A DNA stretch of 64,000 nt. It comes from Xenopus tropicalis (Eukaryota; Chordata; Amphibia; Anura; Pipidae). This document shows positions 50,822-62,273 of this stretch, piece by piece (position 1 is the stretch's first letter; every line of letters begins with the position of its first letter). The stretch spans positions 39,991,142-40,055,141 of the forward strand of contig NC_030677.2 of assembly GCF_000004195.4 (NCBI RefSeq), in the 5' to 3' direction. The notes beneath the pieces are model-generated. The model was not told the DNA's origin. It worked only from the letters and a program-made list of their open reading frames with translations, and made no database searches. A program made the translations under genes and the position numbers.

Positions 50822-51020
50822 GGGTGAAGACAGACGGAGCTACTAGTAGCAGCTACTTGTCACAGCTACAAAAATAGACAATGCTGATCATTTACTGATA
50901 ATTGTCTATAAGTGTGTTTTAGCATAGGCAATTCTCAGTATTGTCTATTGCAGGGCATTTTCTGGCATTTAGTAGCCGTGACAAGTAGCTGCTACTAAGT
51001 AGCCCCATGTGTCTTTGCCC
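50822..51020. mobile_element. Harbinger-type MITE, copy 3
   Basis: Ends gggtgaagacag and gtgtctttgccc, flanked by TTA on both sides (50819-50821, 51021-51023). Same orientation as the 5178 copy and very similar inside (gacaatgctgatcatttact shared). Confidence 0.8.
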
Positions 51021-51678
51021 TTAAATGTGAGGGCAGATGATAAAATATGCCGTAGATTCCTAGAATCGGGAGATCACTTTAAATTGAACAACTAGTCAAG
51101 GAGAAAATCAGTTAGTGCTCAAGTCAGGAAAGCTACATTGAAACCAACTAAGAAACCTACATGTATGCCAAAGAGGTCAAAAGGAGGAGGAGGAGGTCAA
51201 ATTTGTAACCAAAGGATTTGTGGTTGAGTTTGTATTTTTCTCTTCTCTGAACCTGGTAATGGGATTAGGCCAGATTGTGTGTAAAATACAAGGTTCATTA
51301 GACCTTGTATTAGATTAGACAAGCTTACATATCTTGCAAGTTGCAATTATTGCTGCAGAACCCATGGTACAGCACCAGGTGGCATGGAAGGCTGAAACAA
51401 GGAAGATGGGATGGCATCCCTAGCTTTAAGCAGATACTCTTGTTTCAATCTTTGCTATTTTTAATGTAAGCTTTCAGCCCTGAAGGTACTGCTTCTTTTA
51501 TTCAAGCCGGCACAGACAAAAGGACAGAGCACTTCAGTTTTTCACTTGCAACTCCTGTTACTGTTACGTAATTGTTTGGGACATTAAAGCTGTGCAGGTT
51601 CCCATGCCCTTATTGTCAACTACTAAACAATGGTCAAGGAATTCCACTCTAGGTAAGACTCCCAACATACATCATTTG

Positions 51679-51933
51679 TAGTGATGAGCAAATTTTTTCA
51701 CCAGGCATGGATTTGCAGCGAATTTCCGCCAAACTATTTTGTGAAATGTCAATGAAAATTTGCCGCAGAAAAAGCCATTGTGCATCAAAATGGGCATAAC
51801 AGCATAAGCACACAACAAAAAAGAAGACGCGGGCGACTAATGCGTTTATTGGATTTTTCGCCATTTTGTACATTTTCCTGCTGTTTCGCACATTTTTTGG
51901 CAAAGTGCAATGGGACAGATTCACTCATCTCTA
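51679..51933. mobile_element. hAT-type MITE
   Basis: Ends tagtgatgag and ctcatctcta, with an exact 8-base duplication ATCATTTG (51671-51678, 51934-51941). Confidence 0.85.
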
Positions 51934-51941
51934 ATCATTTG

Positions 51942-54250
51942 TCATTATATATTTTCATTTGTACAATATTCAGGAACCTGAAGATATTTATTATATGAAT
52001 ATGTGTCCATGCTGGCTCACTCTCGCTATACTTAGTGACTCACATACACATGCTCTGGCCCCAGGGTGGGATTCCCTACATGTCCTCCCTGTATATCCCT
52101 GAATTAGTGCACCAGTTACACAGGTAGGCTAAAAGATTACTGTTTTTAAAACCTGTCAGACTGGCAGAGCTTAATGGCTGAGAACTGCTGAAACTAGTAT
52201 AAACAAATATGAGAATGTAATAAAAATATCTGTAAGGTTAGCAGAGCAGTAAGCTGGAGAAGGAAGACATTACCCGTATATTTCAACCAAAACAGTTCAT
52301 CTTTGTGTCTGTAGTGTTTAGTTTCGGCAGCGACAATAAATGTTGTAATGATCAGCAGACAGGTGGCCCAACCACCTATATCTCTACAAGCCAACAGCAT
52401 AGAAACTACATTACCCCAGCAATTGGCTGCAAAATGCTCTGTACCACTTGGCATACGACATAAGCAGTACTATAGCTACAGTATAGTTTCAGTTAAGTCA
52501 TTACACTTAATTACAGCTAAAACCAGCATTCAGGCTAGTTGAATTGTGTATGCCATTTTGCAGGGGTTGGCTATCTGATTTCACCTAAAGGAACAGGATA
52601 CGGTAAGTAGAAACTGTTTAAATGTGTTTATGATTTCAGTTTTTTCAGTACAGCTATGGCCAGAATAGGATAAGACAAGCACCTAAAGGCGCACAGGAGC
52701 AGAACCAGGGAGGGCATATTCCATCCCATCACCACTTGAGACCAATCCCAAGAGATGATAAGACGGGTGAGGACTAAGTAATGTTCCCAAATGCCATTCC
52801 ACAGTCTTCCTGTGCCTTCTTCAATCAGTTCAGCAACTGCCATGACCTAAGTTGCCAAAGGTTTTCAAGTTTATTGTTCCAGGGAGAAACCACATTATTG
52901 ATCCAAGGAGAAATGTTATTGCCATATAAGCATTATGGATTTATTTTTCTGACTTGAGGCTTAATTAGTAAATGCATATGTTTATTCTGCCCCTGAGCTG
53001 CAAAGTATAATTACAATCTTTGTAATTTATAATCTTAATAATGTAAAAAACTACAGAATGAACACAGAACAAATTATGAGGTTTACAGAAGCATATGAAA
53101 TAGGAGGAGGCTCCTCAAAACAACACAGTGCTTGCCCATAGGTGCAACTGGAAGTCAGTAAAGTAAGGAATAGTGAAACTAAAAGTGTGATATCCAAGGA
53201 TGAAGCTGAAAGTCAGATTGGTTTGGGTCAGAGGCGGGCAGCACGGGTTCAGAACGGGTACTCTGGGTAAGGTCAAGCAAGCTGGGTCACAATGGAAATA
53301 CAAAATTGGAACAGTGATAGACTTTTGGAACATACAGGACAACCAGACAAGAAACAAAACTGTCAGTGTCCTAAAATGGAAATGCATTTGATGCTACCAT
53401 AAGTGTTTTAGTATGCACAGTGACAATATGTCCAGACACTTGTGCTACAGCACTCAGGGATAAGAACACATCAGGGAAGCGACACGCATGCTTGTACATC
53501 ATTACCTGTCACTGAGGCTTGAGTTCAAATAATAGGCCCCTGTAGGAGATCATCGGTGGGAAAGGACATATGCAAATAGGTAAATAAATCTAGCCAAACC
53601 CAAGAAAATAGAGTATAATCTACTGGAATGCAAAATGGCTGTTCTTACAGAAAGCAAACGGAGGAGATGAAATCCTTTCCATGCTATTGTTTTGTATATT
53701 AGGAACAAAACAGCACTTTTCATAATTAGCCTTCATTCTTTGTTATTGACTGTAAAATCTGCACAAAGCTCTAGGCAAAGCAGAACAAGCTATGGTTCAG
53801 AGAGTAACTATGGGTTCTTACTGCGCTGTTGTTCAATATACTTGTGTGACCTTTATCTTTTGCCCTGCTCCTTGCACATCAATGTGATGTATTCTTATGC
53901 AGCCAGGCTATTTCCTGTAGCTGTAAGCCTCCAGTTTGGGGTTTGTACATCAGGGTCACTAGAAACAGAATGCTACTTTTTATATATCTCTTGATTTTAG
54001 GGTGATTCTCAGTTGGACTGCCATAGAATATTTACCCTTTGGTTCTTGTGTCACTCCAGTGTCTGAAAGGTCAGCTTTTACCTAAACTTCAGAATGTTAG
54101 TCTAAACAGGTTCTTTTGCAGTAATTAGCTGTATTTTTCACTATCTGTTCTTCCTTCCGTTTAACAAAATGCCCTGTCCTTGCTGATGATAAGTTGCCCC
54201 TCAATGGCCCAGCCAAAGCCCTGATCTTAAACAAAAAAATAAATTTCAAT
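51942..54250. other. Intergenic, no gene seen
   Basis: No coding region or clear transposon recognised. Confidence 0.35.
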
Positions 54251-54261
54251 ATAGTATTTAT

Positions 54262-55677
54262 AGGGGCTGATTTACTAATCCACGAATCCGAATCCGAATG
54301 GGAAAAATTCGGATTGGAAACAAACATTTTGCGACTTTTTCGTATTTTTTGCGTTCTGCAGCTCCAACCCGGCCCAAGGAAAGTCTCCCATAGGGCTCAA
54401 TGGCACTCTGCAGCTCCAACCCGGCCCAAGGAAAGTCTCCCATAGGGCTCAATGGCACTCTGCAGCTCCAACCCGGCCCAAGGAAAGTCTCCCATAGGGC
54501 TCAATGGCACTCTGCAGCTCCAACCCGGCCCAAGGAAAGTCTCCCATAGGGCTCAATGGCACTCTGCAGCTCCAACCCGGCCCAAGGAAAGTCTCCCATA
54601 GGGCTCAATGGCACTCTGCAGCTCCAACCCGGCCCAAGGAAAGTCTCCCATAGGGCTCAATGGCACTCTGCAGCTCCAACCCGGCCCAAGGAAAGTCTCC
54701 CATAGGGCTCAATGGCACTCTGCAGCTCCAACCCGGCCCAAGGAAAGTCTCCCATAGGGCTCAATGGCACTCTGCAGCTCCAACCCGGCCCAAGGAAAGT
54801 CTCCCATAGTGCTCAATGGCACTCTGCAGCTCCAACCCGGCCCAAGGAAAGTCTCCCATAGGGCTCAATGGCACTCTGCAGCTCCAACCCGGCCCAAGGA
54901 AAGTCTCCCATAGGGCTCAATGGCACTCTGCAGCTCCAACCCAGCCCAAGGAAAGTCTCCCATAGGACTCAATGGCACTCTGCAGCTCCAACCTGGCCCA
55001 AGGAAAGTCTCCCATAGGGCTCAATGGCACTCTGCAGCTCCAACCCGGCCCAAGGATAGTCTCCCATAGGGCTCAATGGCACTCTGCAGCTCCAACCTGG
55101 CCCAAGGAAAGTCTCCCATAGGGCTCAATGGCACTCTGCAGCTCCAACCTGGCCCAAGGAAAGTCTCCCATAGGGCTCAATGGCACTCTGCAGCTCCAAC
55201 CCGGCCCAAGGAAAGTCTCCCATAGGGCTCAATGGCACTCTGCAGCTCCAACCTGGCCCAAGGAAAGTCTCCCATAGGGCTCAATGGCACTCTGCAGCTC
55301 CAACCCGGCCCAAGGAAAGTCTCCCATAGTGCTCAATGGCACTCTGCAGCTCCAACCCGGCCCAAGGAAAGTCTCCCATAGGGCTCAATGGCACTCTGCA
55401 GCTCCAACCTGGCCCAAGGAAAGTCTCCCATAGGGCTCAATGGCACTCTGCAGCTCCAACCTGGCCCAAGGAAAGTCACGATACTGAAACTTGAATGAAT
55501 CCGAAACTTTCGTACTCGGCGCGATGGCTACGAAAAAGTTGTAACAATTTACGAAAAAGTTGTAACAGCTACGAAAAAGTCGCGTCAATTTACGAAAAAA
55601 TCGCAAAATACCGATCATTACGAAAAAAACGCATTCGGACGCTTTTCGGACGTTCGTGGATTAGTAAATGTGCCCCA
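54262..55677. mobile_element. TIR element with an expanded minisatellite core
   Basis: The left end ggggctgatttactaatcc + acgaatcc and the right end cgttcgtggattagtaaatg + tgcccc are inverted copies. The non-repetitive flanks inside are rich in acgaaaaa/tttttcgt motifs. The 52-bp minisatellite (54356-55477) fills almost 80 percent of it. A TA-type target duplication is plausible but not certain. Confidence 0.75.
54356..55477. repeat. 52-bp minisatellite, about 21.6 copies
   Basis: Unit ctgcagctccaacccggccc + aaggaaagtctcccataggg + ctcaatggcact. The period is exactly 52 and copies are very homogeneous, with a few recurring single-base variants (acccgg/acctgg, aggg/agtg). Lies inside a TIR element. 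Confidence 0.95.
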
Positions 55678-58302
55678 TAGTCTTGAAGGTTGCATTCATT
55701 CCAGGGCTGTAAAAGCTTTCCTGGTGAATACCATCTGCTCTACCCCTTAGCACTACCATCTCCACAGAACAGTGTTCAGAGCTTCTTAAAAATGATATGC
55801 CACTAGTGTGTACCAGGCAAATAGTAATCTGTGGCTCATATAGGCCTGTTTCTATCCATATATTCAATGTTCATGCATCTGGAACAAACATATTATTGGT
55901 TACAAAGAAACATATGAATGGTATTATCACGTCATCTATTTCTCTAAAAAGTCTACCTTTTGTGTGGAGTATAAAAGGGTTACATTTCTTTTGTAACTTT
56001 CCAAAACAGTTATCTAGTTCATCTTTAATATGCAGATAGGTGACGCACAACTCCATTGCTCATAACGTGAATTTCATTTCCTGAGTGTGTGAGTGACATC
56101 TCCCAGGGCGCATCTTTAATATCAGAAGGTGGCAATTACTTGGATAGGCAAGGGGGGAAAATATATAAGCTAAGGTCAAAAGAGGAGCATAGAGTATTGG
56201 TGCAGCAAAAGAGTTTACTTTTTTGCAAATTCATCCAGAATGTGAGAGAGAAAAGAAAAAACAAAAAGGAAAGCAGAGGCAAAAGCATCAGGGCAGGTCT
56301 ACAGAAGAAGCAATTGGCTATTCAGCACAGGGAGCAGACAAGCTAGGATATATTACAAGTAAGGGGGTAGAGGATAGTCTGGGCAAGGAGTGTATGAGAG
56401 ATGGGGCAGTTTCCATATGGCTAACATAATGACTGGCATCTATTGTAAGTATGGGCTATATAGGGATGCTCCAGGGTCCTATAGCAAAATCTATTTTTTA
56501 GTCCTCAGCCCGTTGTGGCTATGCAAAAATGGATGCAATTGTTCAGTCTGTTGTTGTATTGACCCAACTCATTACTTGCATCTAAAAACATGCTCCTAGC
56601 ACTTACACATATTTGTGCCAAGTGCAATTATGTCCGATTAGTCTGTTCAGATGAATCAAATGCAAGTAATCCTATTGAACCTGGCCCAAATCCGTGGGTT
56701 CTGGAAAATTCCAGGGGTGCTGCTGTAACATGCTATGGACAGTCACTATTTATTGGGCTGGTGGGGGGCTGTTTGGGCCTCTGTATACAGTGCCAGGGCC
56801 TATTCTGAATCCCAGCCCAGGCCTGAGGGGAACCCTGGGTTTTCACTGCAGGCTGCATCAGTTGGTGCACAGAAGCCATTATAATGACAGACATAAGAAC
56901 TGACACAACGCCCACGCTGATAACTGTTAGTGCAAATGCATAGATGCAGAAAAAACCCACAAATACAACTGCACTCACTTTAGGGTTTGTTTGTGTTCAA
57001 AATGGCACTAAGCACAATGTGCTTTGCAAGTATGTATTAAAGCTATGTATCAGTCTGAGTCCCACTACACCCTCTATATTGCTGAGCCCCCAGGAACTTG
57101 CAGGGACTGTTGTGCTTATTACGCCCCTGGGTGCATGGCTGGGTGCATATCACTCACTGATTCAAAAGCATTATTCTCAGTGCCCCTCCTTACAATCTTT
57201 TATAGGAATAATAGCATTTCTATGAATATATATTAAAGGAAAACTATACTCCTGAACATTAATCACAGAAAATTTACAACATTGTTTCATGCAAATTGTG
57301 CTTTTTCATGAGACACAATTCAGTCTAAAGTCTAAAGAGGCTCACTGCTGGTTTTCAATTAATTTCCCTATGTATATCTTTATTTACAGTGCTAGTACAT
57401 ATCCCTATTGTTTGTCTTCACATTAAAGAAATATGATTTATTACATAGTTTGAATATAAATACATGAGTATCCCCCTGCCATCATTTACAGTATGAGATC
57501 ACCTGCACTGAGAGGGTTACATGAGAACAGGAACAAAGTGATCATTCATAGTGTTTTGGTCAAGGTAAAATGTTTGCTTTTGAGGCGAGTGTGAGCCTTA
57601 TATGATGTATGATTGAGAAAATAACAGAGATGGAGAGATAGCAGAACATAAAGCCATTGTTTATGGTGGAAGTTACACGGCTGATTAGCTGAGGGGAACA
57701 TGTGCCATCTTGCTGTGGAATCTGGCACACATCCCTGCTCCAGCTCTCAAATCTCATCCCTAATTTCTGTACTGTTGTCACTCATTGCTCATATTCATAA
57801 ACATTATACGTCATACCCTCACTGTATCTACAGCTATAGGAATGGTAATGTTGCCAATGGAATTCTACACTGAACAAGTTAGGGCTAGATATTATGGTTT
57901 TCCATCTATTTAAGGGTGGGGCAGTTGTGGGTATAATGTAATAAAGGATGATAAGATTAAGTGGAGATTTTCTTTTAAGTGGGGCAACAATCTGCCTTTT
58001 AATTTCTATTAATTCATGCACCAACAGGCCGTCACTTAATTACTTAATTTCTTACAATAATAGAGATAGGAATGCACTCACTTCCCAAGACGCATTTTTA
58101 TTGATCCATAGATAGACATGTACTCACTCCTTGAAAAACAAATTCTCTGCGTGCCTCCTCAGCCCACTCTTTATTAATACAGCTCTGCCAAATGCCGGCA
58201 GCATTGCATTCATTGGGGAGCACAGACACTTGCGCTCCACAGGCCAGGGTGCAAAGTGCAAAATACATGGCAGCTTGCACCTGTTTTTTTGCACTTTGCA
58301 CC
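55678..58302. other. Intergenic, mostly unrecognised
   Basis: 57233-57260 (ttaaaggaaaactatactcc) is the end of a TTAA-type frog MITE whose partner end is not visible. 58240-58302 has an inverted pair, gggtgcaaagtgcaaa / tttgcactttgcaccc, and is the site where the LTR element landed. No gene. Confidence 0.4.
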
Positions 58303-58307
58303 CTGTC
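58303..58307. repeat. Target site duplication of the LTR element (left)
   Basis: CTGTC, repeated exactly at 63775-63779. Confidence 0.9.
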
Positions 58308-58908
58308 TGTCACGCTCGGTATCCCAAACCCAGAACAAAAGCTGAGATCCCGGTCAAAGCTCACTCTTCTGCCTATAACAACCACCTTTCGCTTCGGGTG
58401 GAGCCCTCCGCTACTCGGGTGCCGCCAGGACTTGTTGTGAGAGGATCAGGGCGAATGTTCTGGGCAGGCAAGGGAACCTTGCGTTTAACGTAAAGTTTTA
58501 GGAAGCTGAGACGAAGTGGAGCAGGCCGAGGTCAAAACCGAACAGGCAGCGAGGTACAATATCGAAATCCGGAACACGTAGTCAAAAACAGGCAAGGGGT
58601 CAGTTCAGGCAGCAATCAGGCAAGGTCAAGGTCAGGCAAAGGGGTCAAAACAGTAGTCAGAATCAGAATAGCAGAAAACAGTAATCAGGAGGCAAAACCG
58701 AAGTTGGGCGACGAAAATATGCGCAGGCGCCTTTAAATATTTGAATTTCGCGCCTTGCGCGATGACGTCATACGTCGCGCCGGCTCAAGAGGGAGAGCGA
58801 GCACCGCCGCTCGCCAGAAGAGCCGGACGCGCGCATCGGCGCGCAAGGAGAGGCGGGCGTCCCCGCCTGGAGAACGGCGGGCGTCCCCGCTGCCCAGGTA
58901 CTTTTACA
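58308..58908 (-). repeat. 3' LTR (left copy)
   Basis: 601 bases, identical to 63174-63774 by eye. On the minus strand it begins TGTAAAAGTACC and ends GAGCGTGACA. It contains two exact 15-base GC-rich direct repeats (58852-58866, 58876-58890), a CRE palindrome (58763-58770) and a TATA-like ATATTTAAAG. No AATAAA hexamer was seen on the coding strand. Confidence 0.95.
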
Positions 58909-61900
58909 TTACCCCCCCCTCTAGAGGGGGCCACTGGACCCCTTGGTTTCTCAGGGTGTTTAGCATAAAATTGTCTGATAAGGCGGTCAGCCTTAACATT
59001 AGTGGCAGAAATCCATGATCTTTCTTCAGGACCATATCCCTTCCAGTGAATAAGGAACTGTAACCCCCCCCTGGATAAGCGTGAATCAATAATCTTTTGT
59101 ATTTCATATTCAGATTGACCATCTACCAAAACTGGAGGAGGAGGAGAATGCTGACGAACCACCCTGGCAGGCTTTAAAAGAGAGACATGAAAAGTATTTG
59201 AAATTTTAAGTTCAGGGGGAAGTACTAGGCGAACAGAGGAAGGGTTAATGATGTCAGAAATTACAAAAGGACCAATAAATTTGGGACCCAATTTGGCAGA
59301 GGGAACCTTAAGTGAAATATTTTTTGAAGATAACCACACCTTATCACCAACCTGATATTCTGGTGACTCCTTCCGATGCCTATCAGCAGCCCTTTTTTGG
59401 GTGCTCACTGCAGAAGACAGAGAATTTTGAATTCTCTGCCAAACTTTTGAAAAATGCTCCACCATAGAATTAGCCGCAGGAACAGCAGAAAAATGTTCTG
59501 AAAAAGAAAAACCTCTTGGATGGAAACCATAAACAATATAAAAAGGAGACTCCCCGGTGGAAGCATGAGTGGCATTATTAAAGGCAAACTCAGCCCATGG
59601 AAGAAACTCTGTCCACTGAGACTGATTATTGGACACATAACACCTCAAATACTGTTCCAGAGATTGGTTAGTTCTTTCAGTCTGACCATTAGTTTGAGGA
59701 TGGTAGGCCGAAGAAAAGGACAAATCAGTACCTAAAAGAGAGCAGAATGCCCTCCAGAACCTAGAGACAAACTGAACCCCCCTATCAGAAACAATATTCA
59801 ATGGAGCTCCATGGTATTTAAATATATTAGTAATGAAAAGACCAGCCAAAGTTTTGGCAGAGGGGAGGGCGGGAAGGGGAATGAAATGACACATCTTGCT
59901 AAAGCGATCTACTACCACCCAAATAACAGTATTACCATTAGAGGACGGCAATTCAACAATAAAGTCCATAGAAATATGAGTCCACGGCCTCTCGGGAACA
60001 GGAAGTGGTTGTAATAACCCCTGAGGCAGAGTCCTAGATGGTTTGGAGCGTTGGCAAACTGCACAAGAGTTAATATAATTGCCAACATCTTGTCTCATAG
60101 TAGGCCACCAAAGGGAACGAGATAATAGTGAACAAGTCTTACTTTGGCCAGGATGCCCTGCTACCCTAGAGTCATGAGTTTCAGACAAAACAGCCTCGCG
60201 TAAATTTTCTGGAACAAAAAACCTGCCAGATGGTATGTTTCTAGGCAAGTTAATTTGAGCCTCAGAGAGAGAGGCCAAAAGGTCAGGACTCAGGGCAGCC
60301 ACAATCACTTCCTTAGGAAGAATAGTGTCAGGTTCAAGGTTTTCTTTATGACATGAGACAAAACTCCTGGACAGGGCATCGGCTTTTAAATTCTTGGACC
60401 CAGGTCTATATGTTAGGATAAAATTGAAACGGGTAAAGAACAAAGCCCATCTTGCCTGCCTAGGGTTCAAACGTTTAGCAGATTCAATATACAGTAAATT
60501 TTTATGATCAGTGAATACGGTAACAGGATGTTTGGCACCTTCTAGCAGATGTCTCCATTCCTCGAAGGCCCATTTAACTGCCAACAGTTCTCTGTTACCA
60601 ATGTCATAATTAACCTCCGTAGGGGAGAATTTCCTTGAAAAGTAGGCACAAGGATGAACCTTACAAGTAACAGGGTGACGTTGTGACAATACCGCCCCAG
60701 CCCCCACCTCAGAAGCGTCAACTTCAACGAGGAATGGTAAGGTGGAATCTGGGTGACGCAGAACTGGCGCAGAGACAAAAGCTTCTTTAAGAAGCTTAAA
60801 AGCTTCAATTGCGTCTGTGGGCCAAATACTGGGATCAACCCCCTTCTTTGTAAGGGCCGTGATTGGGGCCACCAGGGAAGAAAACCCCTTAATGAATTGT
60901 CTATAATAATTGGCAAAACCTAGAAATCTTTGAATGGCACGTAAGGAGAGAGGTTGAGCCCACTTCAAAATACCCTCTACCTTGGTTGGTTCCATTTCTA
61001 AACCTTGTTGAGAAATGATGTACCCCAGAAAATGAACAGAAGGAACCTCAAAAATACATTTTTCAAACTTGGCATATAATCGATGCTGTCTAAGTCTCAG
61101 TAGTACTTCCTGAACCTGACAACGATGATCCTCCAAATTAGAAGAATAGATCAGAATATCATCTAGGTATACTACAACATAGCGTCCAAGAAGGTCACGA
61201 AAAATATCGTTAACAAATTCTTGGAAGACAGCAGGAGCGTTACATAACCCAAAAGGCATTACCAAATATTCATAATGCCCATCACGAGTATTAAAGGCTG
61301 TTTTCCACTCATCGCCTTCCTTAATCCGGATTAAATTATATGCACCCCTGAGATCGAGCTTAGTGAAGATCGAAGCACCCTTAACCCTATCAAAGAGCTC
61401 TGAAATCAAGGGAAGGGGGTAGCGATTTTTAACCGTAATCTTATTTAGATTTCTATAATCGATGCAGGGCCTAAGCCCACCATCCTTCTTGCTTACAAAG
61501 AAGAAACCTGCCCCCGCAGGGGAAGAGGATGGTCTAATGAACCCTCGTTCCAAATTCTCTTTAATGTATTCTTCCATTGCTTGAGTCTCAGGAAGAGAAA
61601 GTGGATAGGTTCTACCTTTGGGAGGAACAGTCCCAGGAATTAATTCAATTGCACAATCATAGGGTCTATGTGCAGGTAGTAACTCAGCCGCTTTCTTAGA
61701 GAATACATCAGCGAAGGCTGTATATGGGGAAGGAAGACCCTTTAAAGTGGTTGTAGCAATGAGAACAGACCCTTTTAAACAAGATACTACACAGTGTGGT
61801 CCCCAACCTTGAATTCTACCGGAGACCCAGTCAATCTGCGGGTTGTGTTTTTGTAACCATGGGAGACCTAGAATCACAGGAGTGTCAGGACAATTGATTA

Positions 61901-62273
61901 GATAGAAAAATAACTGTTCCTTATGAGAACTTTTGATAGACATGACTAGGCTCTGAGATCTGGAAGACACAAACCCACACCCTAGCGGATTCCCATCAAT
62001 AGCCAGTAACCTGACTGGGGGAACTACAGTGGTACAAGGAATACCCAGCTTATGGGCAAAATTAATATCCAAAAAGTTCCCGGCCGCTCCAGAATCCAAA
62101 AAGGCCGGAATCTTAGCATTACCGTACTCCCAATCGAGGAGCACGGGAATGAAGATTTTAGAGGAAACATAATGGGGAGTAGAAACTGCATTACCCAAAC
62201 AAGACTCCCCAGACTTGTTTAGGCTTTGCAGTTTCCCGGCCTCTTTGGACAATCTTTGCGGAAATGACCACCC
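58785..62273 (-). CDS. pol: pol polyprotein, intact frame (-1 relative to gag)
   Basis: Retrotransposon polyprotein that copies the RNA and integrates the DNA. The frame is open from just after a TGA at 62274-62276 and has no own ATG at its start (first usable codon by eye TTG at 62252), so it is made by frameshifting. Numbered from 62252: aspartic protease DSG 53-55; RT about 200-400 with YLDD 362-365; RNase H D512, E555, D582; integrase zinc site H693, H700, C730, C733 and catalytic D763, D823, E859 (35 residues between the last two); GPF-like module about 965-1030; chromodomain 1049-1100 (WKGYGPEERSW). The last 41 or so residues are encoded by the polypurine tract and the 3' LTR, and are rich in Arg, Pro and Gly. 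No frameshift or internal stop was found. Confidence 0.95.
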   Translation of the reverse strand, partial: GWSFPQRLSKEAGKLQSLNKSGESCLGNAVSTPHYVSSKIFIPVLLDWEYGNAKIPAFLDSGAAGNFLDINFAHKLGIPCTTVVPPVRLLAIDGNPLGCGFVSSRSQSLVMSIKSSHKEQLFFYLINCPDTPVILGLPWLQKHNPQIDWVSGRIQGWGPHCVVSCLKGSVLIATTTLKGLPSPYTAFADVFSKKAAELLPAHRPYDCAIELIPGTVPPKGRTYPLSLPETQAMEEYIKENLERGFIRPSSSPAGAGFFFVSKKDGGLRPCIDYRNLNKITVKNRYPLPLISELFDRVKGASIFTKLDLRGAYNLIRIKEGDEWKTAFNTRDGHYEYLVMPFGLCNAPAVFQEFVNDIFRDLLGRYVVVYLDDILIYSSNLEDHRCQVQEVLLRLRQHRLYAKFEKCIFEVPSVHFLGYIISQQGLEMEPTKVEGILKWAQPLSLRAIQRFLGFANYYRQFIKGFSSLVAPITALTKKGVDPSIWPTDAIEAFKLLKEAFVSAPVLRHPDSTLPFLVEVDASEVGAGAVLSQRHPVTCKVHPCAYFSRKFSPTEVNYDIGNRELLAVKWAFEEWRHLLEGAKHPVTVFTDHKNLLYIESAKRLNPRQARWALFFTRFNFILTYRPGSKNLKADALSRSFVSCHKENLEPDTILPKEVIVAALSPDLLASLSEAQINLPRNIPSGRFFVPENLREAVLSETHDSRVAGHPGQSKTCSLLSRSLWWPTMRQDVGNYINSCAVCQRSKPSRTLPQGLLQPLPVPERPWTHISMDFIVELPSSNGNTVIWVVVDRFSKMCHFIPLPALPSAKTLAGLFITNIFKYHGAPLNIVSDRGVQFVSRFWRAFCSLLGTDLSFSSAYHPQTNGQTERTNQSLEQYLRCYVSNNQSQWTEFLPWAEFAFNNATHASTGESPFYIVYGFHPRGFSFSEHFSAVPAANSMVEHFSKVWQRIQNSLSSAVSTQKRAADRHRKESPEYQVGDKVWLSSKNISLKVPSAKLGPKFIGPFVISDIINPSSVRLVLPPELKISNTFHVSLLKPARVVRQHSPPPPVLVDGQSEYEIQKIIDSRLSRGGLQFLIHWKGYGPEERSWISATNVKADRLIRQFYAKHPEKPRGPVAPSRGGGNVKVPGQRGRPPFSRRGRPPLLARRCARPALLASGGARSPS
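58911..58925 (-). other. Polypurine tract of the LTR element
   Basis: On the minus strand AGAGGGGGGGGT lies directly before the 3' LTR, with two bases (AA) between. This is the expected priming site for plus-strand DNA. It is also translated within pol as part of SRGGGN. Confidence 0.75.
62174..62223 (-). promoter_or_regulatory. Predicted frameshift pseudoknot
   Basis: Minus strand: stem 1 CCUAAACAAG (62214-62223) pairs with CUUGUUUGGG (62194-62203), 10 base pairs with one G-U. Loop 1 is UCU. Stem 2 GGGGAGU (62204-62210) pairs with ACUCCCC (62174-62180), 7 base pairs. Loop 3 is 13 bases. Stem 1 starts 7 bases after the slippery site. This is an H-type knot with textbook spacing. Confidence 0.8.

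Noticed and set aside
58131..58493. Plus-strand frames within and next to both LTRs (also 58741-59018 and 62883-63860)
   Set aside because: They are antisense to the LTR or to gag and are duplicated exactly in both LTRs; their length follows from GC-rich LTR composition.
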